This document shows, in pieces, positions 23,802 to 31,556 of a stretch of 64,000 bases of DNA. Below the pieces are notes generated by a model that was not told the origin of the DNA, made no database searches, and saw nothing but the letters and a program-made list of their open reading frames with translations. How positions within the stretch are numbered: the stretch's first letter is position 1; the number at the start of each line of letters is the position of its first letter. The stretch comes from Yanghanlia caeni (GTDB lineage Bacteria; Pseudomonadota; Gammaproteobacteria; Burkholderiales; Burkholderiaceae_B): contig JAUZQE010000001.1 in assembly GCA_030733815.1 (NCBI GenBank), positions 62,001-126,000 of the forward strand, read 5' to 3'. The translations under genes were made by a program, and so were the position numbers.

Positions 23802-24485
23802 TCATGGCTGAAACCCTTCCTGCTGCATGCGCAGCAACAGCCCCTGCCACCGGGAAATGCGATCGACGGACGCGCGCGCCGCACCGGCCACGTACACGCC
23901 ATCGGCGTTGAATGAGAACACGGGGGTCAGATCGCGCCGCTGTGCGGCGGACTGAATCGAATCGCGCAGATTGTCGAGGATGAGCGGTTCGGCATCTGGG
24001 CGCGTGTAATAACCCAGCACCATGTGCGCGATGCTTGCGCCACCCACCTGGGCACGAACGTAGATCAGGCGCAGACGATCGGGCGGCACCCCTAGATGAA
24101 CCAGCGAAAAATATTTCCCGATCACGAAATCCTCGCAGTCGCCAATACCGCGCCCCAGGGTTTCAAGGGGTGTAGCCCAATAATCTTCCTGCTTCCAGAT
24201 CGCCGCATCGACACCTTCGCGCACGTTACGGTTCCAGAACGCATTGACGACGACCAGCTGCGCCGGAACATCGGGCTCGGATGCTGCGCGCTCGAGCATG
24301 GCCAGCCAACGCTCGACACGCTGGGCACCCGCAGCACCGTGCTGCGTGCGCGTATGCTGCACGAGCGTAGCACGGTTGAACTGCAGTGCCGCAGAGCGCC
24401 CCGCAACGACAAGCCAGGCAGCAAAAACTACCACAAGGCATAGGGCGACGTACCGAGGCGCTGTGAAATGCAAACCAGGTTCCAC
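23802..24485 (-). CDS. lapG: LapG-like periplasmic cysteine protease
   Basis: A transglutaminase-like cysteine peptidase that in Pseudomonas and Bordetella clips the N terminus of a large adhesin and releases it from the surface when LapD is not bound to cyclic di-GMP. The catalytic triad is visible: cysteine in GIGDCEDFVIGKYF, histidine in ASIAHMVLGYY and aspartate in PLILDNLRD. An N-terminal hydrophobic segment (YVALCLVVVFAAWLV) exports it. The start is uncertain: TTG at 24488 and GTG at 24485 are adjacent, and I use the GTG. It precedes lapD by 120 bases on the same strand. Confidence 0.9.
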   Translation of the reverse strand: MEPGLHFTAPRYVALCLVVVFAAWLVVAGRSAALQFNRATLVQHTRTQHGAAGAQRVERWLAMLERAASEPDVPAQLVVVNAFWNRNVREGVDAAIWKQEDYWATPLETLGRGIGDCEDFVIGKYFSLVHLGVPPDRLRLIYVRAQVGGASIAHMVLGYYTRPDAEPLILDNLRDSIQSAAQRRDLTPVFSFNADGVYVAGAARASVDRISRWQGLLLRMQQEGFQP

Positions 24486-24523
24486 CAATCTACGGATGCA
24501 GCCATCAATGTTACCAATTGAAC

Positions 24524-24555
24524 GCCGCCCGTGCGCGCGCGGCGCACCGGGCGGC
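24524..24555 (-). terminator. Stem-loop after the retention-module gene
   Basis: GCCGCCCG (24524-24531) pairs with CGGGCGGC (24548-24555), extended inward by TGCGC/GCGCA. It lies just past the stop of the adhesin-like gene (24585) and before lapG. No thymine run follows, so termination by this hairpin alone is uncertain. Confidence 0.4.
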
Positions 24556-25760
24556 AGGCTGCCAGCCGAAAGGCAGACTCACTTCTAGATACTGCCATCC
24601 CCTCCCTGCTTGCCGGCATCAACGATCTGCTGAATGATCTCGTTCTGCGCCGTGAAGGTGTCGACATCAACAGCGCCCGGGCCCGCTGCCGCGTCGGACG
24701 GCTTCGCGTCCGCACCCTTGTCGCCGCCCTTGCCGGCCGCTTCGGTAGCGGTTTCGGCAACCGAGGCTGTGGAGGCCGTGTCGCCGGGCTGCGCGTCGCT
24801 GTCGTCTGCGTCATTGCCGGCTGCGTCCGAATCACTTTCAGCATCGGCAGACTCGTCGATCGCTGCGTCGAGCTGTTCGCCGACGCGTTCGAGCAGATCG
24901 GTCAGATCATCGTCGCCCAGGTCGTCGAGGATATCGCCGAGGCTGGGTTCGTCGTCTTCGCTGGCTGCAGATTCCACATCGAACATATCGGCCGATTCAT
25001 CGGCGGAGTCCGCTGTTTCGACGATGTCGGCATCAGCGTCAGCATCGGAACCGGATGGGTCATTGAACGCAAAGAGTTCTTCTTCCCCGGTGCCGAGCAA
25101 GCCGGCGAGCGTAACGCCACCTTCGCCTTCTTCCTCGAAGCCCGTGACGGACATGCTTTGAGCAAATTCACCTGTACTCAGCTGCCCAACCCCCTCGGGT
25201 GAGTCTACGTCGTCATGCCAATCTGGAGCAGTGGCATCAGGATCCGACGACACCCAATCGGACGCCTCGAGTGAATCGCCCTCGCCCACCGGTTCTGCAA
25301 CGGCATTGGCCGTAACTGCCACGTCATTACCGGGGGCCGATACGATCTTCAGCCCATCCAGGTCCTCGATGGACACGCGATAGGTGCCATCATCTGCCGG
25401 CGTCAGCGGCTGACCATTCGCCCCGATGAGGGTGACAGTGCCTTCAGACTCCAGAGACAAGGTGACATTGCCAACGGTGTACGCATCAGCCGGCTCAGCT
25501 GATACCGAAACGTTCAGGTCACGCACGATGTAGCTTTCAATAGCACCCGCCACATGCGCACCATCCGCATCGATGATGCCCTCAATATTCTTGAAACCAA
25601 TCAGCGTTCCGTCAGCGCGTTCGATGACGCCGTGCATGTCCTTGCCGTTACCGTCCGACTTGTCCACGCGAACCGTGTCACCCGACTGGATCACGATGAA
25701 GTCGTGCGAATGCTTGGCCTGAGGACCCGTACCCGTACCGTCTATGGTGCCGGCCACGCC

Positions 25761-25832
25761 GTTGCCGTTGCCGTTGCCGTTCCCGTTCCCGTTGCCGTTG
25801 CCGTTGCCTTTACCGTTACCTTTACCGTTTCC
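25761..25832. repeat. Hexanucleotide repeat coding Gly-Asn
   Basis: About twelve copies of a GTTGCC-type hexamer (with GTTCCC, TTTACC and GTTACC variants) run in tandem. On the minus strand they encode an alternating Gly-Asn and Gly-Lys stretch of the retention-module protein. A six-base unit keeps the reading frame when copy number changes. Confidence 0.85.
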
Positions 25833-26154
25833 TCCACCATTGTTGCCAGATGGAACGGGATTCTCGGTCAGGACAAAGACGTTGTGTGGCTTGTTGTTTC
25901 CACCGCCCGAGTTCGCTCCCTGGCCGTAAACGTCTTGGCCAGTGAACAAGCGAATATTGCCCTCCACATCGAGCCCATCACCGCCGCCGCTCCATGAGAA
26001 CAACGGCTCATTGTGACCAGGAAGTCGGACATGACCCGTAGGATCGCCGAGGCTCAACACGATTGAGAGGGTTCCTTCAGCAGGTGGCTGCTCATCATCT
26101 GCACCACCCGAGCCCGGATCCTCCTCTTCTTCTGATCCATCAGAATCCCCGTCT

Positions 26155-26352
26155 GAATCCGCATCTGCGTCGGCGTCGGCGTCGGCATCTGCATCTGCAT
26201 CTGCATCTGCATCAGCATCGGCATCTGCATCTGCATCAGCATCGGCATCAGCGTCTGCGTCAGCATCGGCATCGGCATCTGAATCCGAATCAGCGTCGGC
26301 ATCTGAATCAGCATCAGCATCAGCGTCTGAATCAGCATCAGCATCAGCATCC
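26155..26352. repeat. Hexanucleotide repeat coding Asp-Ala/Asp-Ser
   Basis: About 33 tandem copies of GCATCN / GCGTCN / GAATCN hexamers (variants GCATCT, GCATCA, GCATCG, GCGTCG, GAATCA) over nearly 200 bases. On the minus strand they encode an acidic Asp-Ala/Asp-Ser stretch likely to be disordered. Copy-number slippage would change length without shifting frame. Confidence 0.88.
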
Positions 26353-27068
26353 GCCTCATCACCTTCCTGCGGCAATGATGGCTGCTCGCCTGACGGCGCG
26401 CCGTCAGCGCCTGGGGCTGCCAGTACCACAGCTGGATCTACGTCGTCATCTGCACCGATAGGGCCAGTGAGGTCTGTAGTACTACCGTCAAAATCCTCTG
26501 TGGCGTAATCGAGACCAAGGGCGAGATGGGCTCTACAACTTCCAGAACACGCGTATACGCCGCGCCGCCGGTGTGGCCACCACCAAACAGGCCGCGGCTG
26601 ATGCGCGTGGCGGCCGTGGCTTCAAGTTCTTCGAAAGGATCAAGGCCAGCTTCAAGAGCAGCGATTACGCGCTCGGCATCGGCGTCTGCCAGGTCTTGAA
26701 TGCTGTTCGATTCGGGGCTGGGGTCGGAAGTGAACATCTCGCGCGCCAGCGCCAGCTCACGCCCACCGCCCACCACAATGGGATCGCGGCCGTCTGCAAT
26801 CAGTTCCACAGCGGTGTCTTGGGCGGTGACGATTTCGGCATCAGCCGGAACACGCATGCCTTCGATCAGCGGCACCAGATCGCCGTCTGGCGTCCGCATC
26901 CATGCCTGTCCATCAACCTGCCCGACCAGTACTGTAGTAGCCACGATGAGAAACTCCGGGAATTCGATTGTGCGCTGCAAAATACGCACATTTGTTCACA
27001 TATATCACCGCATTCTAGGATGCGGTTGCAAACGGCAACATTGGCGCGTGCGCCAGTAACCTTGTGCT

Positions 27069-27096
27069 AAAAAAAATCGCCCCGAACCGCGGGGCG
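27069..27096 (-). terminator. Rho-independent terminator after the LuxR-type gene
   Basis: CGCCCCG (27078-27084) pairs with CGGGGCG (27090-27096); on the minus strand the stem is followed by eight thymines. It isolates the LuxR regulator from the retention-module gene downstream. Confidence 0.88.
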
Positions 27097-27130
27097 CAAA
27101 AGGGGAAAAACCTTCACTACCTGAACAGTG

Positions 27131-27766
27131 CTAAGACGAAATTCCATGCACTTTCAGTGCGAGCATCAGGCGATCGGAAACGCCCAGCTTCTCGAACACT
27201 GCGGAAACATGCGCTCTGACGGTTCGTTCGGTGATACCCAGCTCGTCGGCAATCGCCTGATTCGACATGCCTCGCGCCGCTCGCTCGGCCACTTCTATTT
27301 CTCGAGGCGTCAGGCCCGTCATCCAGACCGAGGCGGGTTCCCCGTTGGCGGAAGCGCCACGATCGACCTGTTGCAACAGGCGCGCAAGCAGCGTCGGCCC
27401 CAGCCAGACGCCCCCGCTTGCCACCGCCTTGAGCGCGACTGCGAGCGCCTCGGGGGGCATATATGCATGGACATATCCTTTTGCCCCGCCAACCAGCAAT
27501 TGGCGTCCGTGTTCGTCGGAGTGCTTCAGGCTGGCCATCAGCAGATCGAGGTCGCGCACCGCAGCCTGCCATTTTTCGGTATCGGGAGCAGGCAGACCCG
27601 GCAGACCGGTATCGACAACGACAAGTCGCTGTCCACGTTCCCGCCAGCGCGACACGTCCTTCCATGATTGACCCCATGCAGGCAGCCAGTCCGACGACGG
27701 CACCTGGCGCCAATGGCGCCACAAATGCTCATCGTGGGTCAACGTCAATACCGGACGCGCTTGCAT
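27131..27766 (-). CDS. LuxR-family response regulator of the Lap locus
   Basis: A 211-residue two-domain regulator. The N-terminal part resembles a receiver domain: an aspartate in VVVDTGLPGLP is the likely phosphorylation site, and GAKGYV holds the conserved lysine. The C-terminal domain (from about 147) is a clear LuxR helix-turn-helix: LTPREIEVAERAARGMSNQA, GITERTVRAHVS and KLGVSDR. No histidine kinase is adjacent, so the partner is unknown. It lies 78 bases after lapC and upstream of the retention-module gene, suggesting a role in adhesin expression; this is inference from position. Confidence 0.85.
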   Translation of the reverse strand: MQARPVLTLTHDEHLWRHWRQVPSSDWLPAWGQSWKDVSRWRERGQRLVVVDTGLPGLPAPDTEKWQAAVRDLDLLMASLKHSDEHGRQLLVGGAKGYVHAYMPPEALAVALKAVASGGVWLGPTLLARLLQQVDRGASANGEPASVWMTGLTPREIEVAERAARGMSNQAIADELGITERTVRAHVSAVFEKLGVSDRLMLALKVHGISS

Positions 27767-27844
27767 ACACTCCTCGGAACACGCTTCGATTCTATGCTTT
27801 AGTTTCTTTTTGAAACATTGGCCTTGCCGACAATCATTCGCGCT

Positions 27845-29179
27845 TCAACGTTCAGTGAATGCATCGGAACGCGCTCGCAAAATGGGCTTGAGCAGGAATT
27901 GCATCACCGTGCGTTTGCCGGTAAGTATGTGCACGTCGGCCAGCATGCCCGGAATGATCGGCATGTCGTGCGCAACGTGGGCGGCATCGGTTCGCACCTT
28001 GACGATGTAATACGAGTCGCCTTTCTCGTCGGTTATGGTGTCGGCGCTGATCTGCTCCACGTGCGCCGACAGCCCGCCATACACCGTGAAGTCGTACGCG
28101 GTGAACTTCACTTCGGCAGTCTGACCCGGGTGCAGGAACCCGATATCCTTCGGGTGCACCCGCGTTTCCAGCAGCAACGTGTCGTCAGCGGGCACGATAT
28201 CCAGAATGGCATCCCCCGGCTGCACCACGCCGCCCACCGTATTGGTGTTCAGCACACGTACCGTACCGCGCACGGGCGAACGCACTTCCGCCAGCCGCAC
28301 CCGGTCTTGCAACGCCACCTGGGTTTCGCGCAAGGCCGCCAGACGTGCACGGGTATCGGCAAGCTGAGTCGCCGCCTCGTTGCGCACGTTCAGCTCGGCC
28401 TCGACCCGTTTGCTGCGCGCTTCCTCGATTGCAGCATGCAGCCGGTCGATCTGCGCCTCGGCCGCCTTCTGTTCGCCGCAATAGCGCGCCACGTCGCGTT
28501 GCAGGCGCAGAATGTCCACTTCCGACACGGCACCACTCTTGAGCAGGGGCCGCGTCACTTGCAATTCGCGCGAAGTCAGTCCGCAACTGGTGGCGGCCTG
28601 ATCGCGATTGGCTTGCGTTTCGCGCAGCTCTTCTTCGCGCTGTTTGAGCTGGTCTTCCGCCTGCTTGATCACCGCCTCGAGTTCATCGTGGCGCGCCATC
28701 CAGATGCGCCGCTCCATGTCGGCAATCTGCGGCGCCTCCAGAAGAACCCGTTCCGGGGCTTCGAATGGCTGCCCGCTCACCAGCGCTTCAAGGCGGGCAG
28801 CCTTGGCTTCCAGACTCAAGAGCTCGGCACGGTTTTCGCCCAGCGACGACGAAAAGCGGGTGGGATCGATGCGCACCAGCACCTGACCCTCCTCGACCAC
28901 GTCGCCGGCCCGCACCAGAATCTCCTGCACGACCCCGCCGTCCATAGTCTGCACTACCTGCACCTGCTGCGAGGGCACAACCTTGCCGCTGCCGCGCACG
29001 ATCTCATCGATATACGCAAAATAGGCCCAGACCAGCAAAGCGGTGACCGCCAGCAACGAAAGCCAGACGAGGGAGCGAGCGCCGCGCGCACTTTGCAGCT
29101 CGAGCGCGTCGGTCGCGTCCGCCCACCCCGCCTCGATCCGTGAAACGGCGACCCGACTGCGAACATTGCCTGCCATCAC
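27845..29179 (-). CDS. lapC: Type I secretion membrane fusion protein (LapC/HlyD family)
   Basis: The periplasmic adaptor that connects the inner-membrane ABC exporter to the outer-membrane TolC-like channel. The 444-residue protein has a single TM helix at about 35-57 (LSLLAVTALLVWAYFAY), a biotinyl/lipoyl-like domain (MDGGVVQEILVRAGD), a long alpha-helical coiled coil (about 100-300) and a C-terminal beta region ending in the LTGKRTVMQFLLKPILRA of the HlyD family. The ATG overlaps the lapB stop by ATGA. It is the last gene of the secretion operon. Confidence 0.93.
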   Translation of the reverse strand: MMAGNVRSRVAVSRIEAGWADATDALELQSARGARSLVWLSLLAVTALLVWAYFAYIDEIVRGSGKVVPSQQVQVVQTMDGGVVQEILVRAGDVVEEGQVLVRIDPTRFSSSLGENRAELLSLEAKAARLEALVSGQPFEAPERVLLEAPQIADMERRIWMARHDELEAVIKQAEDQLKQREEELRETQANRDQAATSCGLTSRELQVTRPLLKSGAVSEVDILRLQRDVARYCGEQKAAEAQIDRLHAAIEEARSKRVEAELNVRNEAATQLADTRARLAALRETQVALQDRVRLAEVRSPVRGTVRVLNTNTVGGVVQPGDAILDIVPADDTLLLETRVHPKDIGFLHPGQTAEVKFTAYDFTVYGGLSAHVEQISADTITDEKGDSYYIVKVRTDAAHVAHDMPIIPGMLADVHILTGKRTVMQFLLKPILRARSDAFTER

Positions 29180-31320
29180 GCCGCCTCCGCCGCCTTGCCA
29201 ATACGCCCTTCGCGCAGCGCGTCGACCACCTGTTCCTTGGGCCCGTCTGCAACGATGCGGCCGTTGTCGATCACGATGAGGCGGTCGACCAGTGCCAATA
29301 ACGCCGTGCGATGCGTCACCAGAATGAGGGTCTTGCCGTCGACCACCGTGCGCAGGTGGCGGCGCAGGTGCGATTCGCTCTGGTTGTCCATATTGCTGCT
29401 GGGTTCGTCCAGCAGCAGTATCGGCGGGTTGTTGATGAGCGCCCGGCCCACGGCGATGGCCTGCCGCTGGCCTCCGGAAAGCGACTCGCCCCGCTCGCCG
29501 ATCATCATGTCGTAGCCCTCAGGGTGGCGGGCTACGAATTCGTCGATACCCGTGATGCGTGCGGCATCGAGCATATGGCGGTCGTCGGCGAAAGGTGCAC
29601 CCATGGTGAGATTCTGCTTCAACGTGCCATAGAACAGCACCGGATCTTGCGGCACGTAGCCGATCGACCGGCGCAAGTCGGCCGGGTCAATTTGCTGAAT
29701 GTCGACGCCATCGATCAGCACGGAACCGGCAGTGGGCTGATACAGGCCGAGGATCAGCTTTTCGAGGGTGGATTTACCGGAGCCGACCCTTCCCAATATG
29801 CCGACACGCTCGCCTGCACGAATGTGTAGATTGATGCGATGGAGCGACGGCTGTGCGGCACCCGAATACGTGAACGAAACATTGCGCAGCTCGATCTCAC
29901 CCTTCAGGAAAGGGCGCGGTACGAAATGACGCTCAGCAGGGCGTTCCACCGGCGAATGCATGTAGCTTGTGATCGACCCGAGCGAAGTGCGCGCATTCTG
30001 GTACTGCATGAGCAGACCCGACACCTGGCCCAGCGGTGCCAGACAGCGCCCGGCGATCATCGATGCCGCAATGATGTCGCCCAGCGAAATGGCCGCCTCC
30101 TGTACCAGATACGCACCGATCACGACTACGCTCACGGTAACGAGCTTCTGCACCGCCTGCACGATGCTCACCGTCACACTGGAAATACGCTTCATGCGTG
30201 CGTTGACTCGGGCCAGAAATTCGGTGGAGCTTTCCCAGCGGCGCTGCATTTCGCCCTGCGCGTTGAGCGCCTTTACGGTGTCGAGCCCCGACAGCGACTC
30301 AACGAGACTGGCATTGCGCTGTGCAGTTGCCTGGAACGTTTCCGCCACGAGCGCACCCAACCGGGCCTGGGCTATCGACGAGACGATCAGCACCACGACA
30401 ATGGCCACCAGCGGCGGAATCAGCATGAGCGGCGAGATCCAGGCCAGCACGCCCAGGAAGAGAAAGACAAAGGGCAGATCAACCACGGCCGCCAAGCTGG
30501 CCGACGCGATGAAGTCGCGTACGGCCTCGAACGAACGCAGGTTTGCCGCAAAGGAGCCGACCGACGGCGGTCGGTTTTCCATGCGGATATCCAGCACGCG
30601 CTCCATGATCTGGGCCGACAGGCGAACGTCGACCTTCTTGCTGGCCGTGTCAAGAATGTGTGCCCGCGCACTGGAAAGCAGCAGCTCGAACAGGATCACC
30701 AGCACGATGCCCGCCACGAGCACCCACAGCGTCTCGACCGCGTTGTTGGGCAGCACGCGGTCGTACACATTCAGGGTGAACAGCGGCATGGCCAGTGCAA
30801 AGACGTTCAGCAGCACACTGGCCACCATGGTGTCGCGGTACAGCGCACGATTTTGCCGCATGGCCGACCAGAACCAGTGCCCTTTGGATAGAGGCACCGC
30901 ACTGCGCGAACGCGGCTCGAAACGAAACAGCGGCTTTACGAAGTGAACAAGCCCGCAGTGCTGGGCATTCAGCTGCTCGGCCGGCACTTCAATGGGGGCC
31001 GCCACCTCGGGGTACTGAACCAGATAACTGCCTTTGCGTACTTCGAGCAGCACGCAGGCCTTTTCCCCATGAAGCAGGGCAATGGCCGGCAGCAAGGGCG
31101 CCGCGATTGCGTCGAGGCGGGTGCGCATCAGCCGCGCCGAGCAGTTGGCGCGCTCTGCCGCACGGGGAAAAATCTTGAGGGTGAGGCGGTTGTCACGCAA
31201 GGGCAGACCGGCCGACAGGGCCTGAGCGGACTGCGGATGCCCGAAGTGCTCTGTCAATGCGACAAGACAGCCCAGCAGGCTGTCCTCGTGCACCAGATGC
31301 GGGGGGATCGTATCCATCAT
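29176..31320 (-). CDS. lapB: Type I secretion ABC transporter (LapB family)
   Basis: The inner-membrane exporter ATPase of a type I secretion system. The 714 residues contain an N-terminal C39-peptidase-like domain without the catalytic cysteine (about 1-130), a six-helix membrane domain (about 150-440) and an ATPase domain. Walker A GRVGSGKST (about 511), the signature LSGGQRQ (about 613) and Walker B ILLLDEPSSNMD (about 635) are intact, and the switch histidine is in VTHRT. A catalytically dead C39 domain is typical of exporters of LapA-like and RTX proteins, which are not processed at secretion. It overlaps both neighbours by ATGA. Confidence 0.95.
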   Translation of the reverse strand: MMDTIPPHLVHEDSLLGCLVALTEHFGHPQSAQALSAGLPLRDNRLTLKIFPRAAERANCSARLMRTRLDAIAAPLLPAIALLHGEKACVLLEVRKGSYLVQYPEVAAPIEVPAEQLNAQHCGLVHFVKPLFRFEPRSRSAVPLSKGHWFWSAMRQNRALYRDTMVASVLLNVFALAMPLFTLNVYDRVLPNNAVETLWVLVAGIVLVILFELLLSSARAHILDTASKKVDVRLSAQIMERVLDIRMENRPPSVGSFAANLRSFEAVRDFIASASLAAVVDLPFVFLFLGVLAWISPLMLIPPLVAIVVVLIVSSIAQARLGALVAETFQATAQRNASLVESLSGLDTVKALNAQGEMQRRWESSTEFLARVNARMKRISSVTVSIVQAVQKLVTVSVVVIGAYLVQEAAISLGDIIAASMIAGRCLAPLGQVSGLLMQYQNARTSLGSITSYMHSPVERPAERHFVPRPFLKGEIELRNVSFTYSGAAQPSLHRINLHIRAGERVGILGRVGSGKSTLEKLILGLYQPTAGSVLIDGVDIQQIDPADLRRSIGYVPQDPVLFYGTLKQNLTMGAPFADDRHMLDAARITGIDEFVARHPEGYDMMIGERGESLSGGQRQAIAVGRALINNPPILLLDEPSSNMDNQSESHLRRHLRTVVDGKTLILVTHRTALLALVDRLIVIDNGRIVADGPKEQVVDALREGRIGKAAEAA

Positions 31321-31556
31321 AAGATGCCGTCGTCGTCCTCGATGAGATCAAGCGCGCCGCGCAGGCGGCGGCGCGCGCGGCGCCGCTGGTTCAGCTTGGC
31401 CAGCGCTTCGGGCGGCAGGTCGGTGAGGTTGATCACGCCTTTGGCCACCAGCACGTCGATCAGGTCTTCCAGCACGCGAATGAACTGCGCGTCCATCTTG
31501 TCCAGGTCGTTCCTGATGTCCGGATCATCACCGGGCTGACGGGACTGTTCGCTCAC
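31317..31556 (-). CDS. Conserved 79-residue protein of the Lap secretion operon
   Basis: A small cytoplasmic protein starting at GTG 31556, overlapping the lapE stop by GTGA and with AGGAGG five bases upstream; an in-frame extension to 31658 lies inside lapE and is not used. The core MDAQFIRVLEDLIDVLVAKG is a helix, followed by VINLTDLPPEALAKL and a basic stretch RRRARRRLRGA, then an acidic tail. It resembles small proteins encoded next to LapB in pseudomonads that databases often label, implausibly, as tryptophan-synthase-beta-like. No function is known to me. Its stop overlaps the lapB start by ATGA, so it is translated within the exporter operon, perhaps as an accessory or regulator of secretion. 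Confidence 0.8.
   Translation of the reverse strand: MSEQSRQPGDDPDIRNDLDKMDAQFIRVLEDLIDVLVAKGVINLTDLPPEALAKLNQRRRARRRLRGALDLIEDDDGIL

Larger units (their letters stand above)
24585..26944 (-). pseudogene. LapA/BrtA-like retention-module surface protein, frameshifted
   Basis: The N-terminal part (GTG at 26944, preceded by CGGAG) opens MATTVLVGQVDGQAWMR and reads as a LapA-type retention module ending in a glycine-rich linker with LEATAATR, the region LapG would cut. After VVEPISPL the frame is lost: a single missing base near 26515-26516 moves translation out of frame and the N-terminal frame stops at 26438. The other frame continues as coding ([11 protein letters not shown] onward) to 24585. 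It holds about 33 hexanucleotide units coding Asp-Ala/Asp-Ser, a Gly-Asn run, two beta-rich segments and an acidic C terminus. The joined product would be about 786 residues, far smaller than LapA, and I see no calcium-binding RTX nonapeptides. Either sequencing error or genuine inactivation is possible. Confidence 0.75.

Noticed and set aside
25761-26352. CRISPR array
   Set aside because: Units are six bases with no spacers, and they encode the retention-module protein.
26054-26362. Methionine- and leucine-rich 102-residue frame antisense to the repeats
   Set aside because: It is an artefact of the hexanucleotide tract read in another frame.
26438-26510. C-terminal end of the short retention-module reading frame
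   Set aside because: The residues after SPLV do not resemble coding sequence; the homologous continuation is in the other frame.
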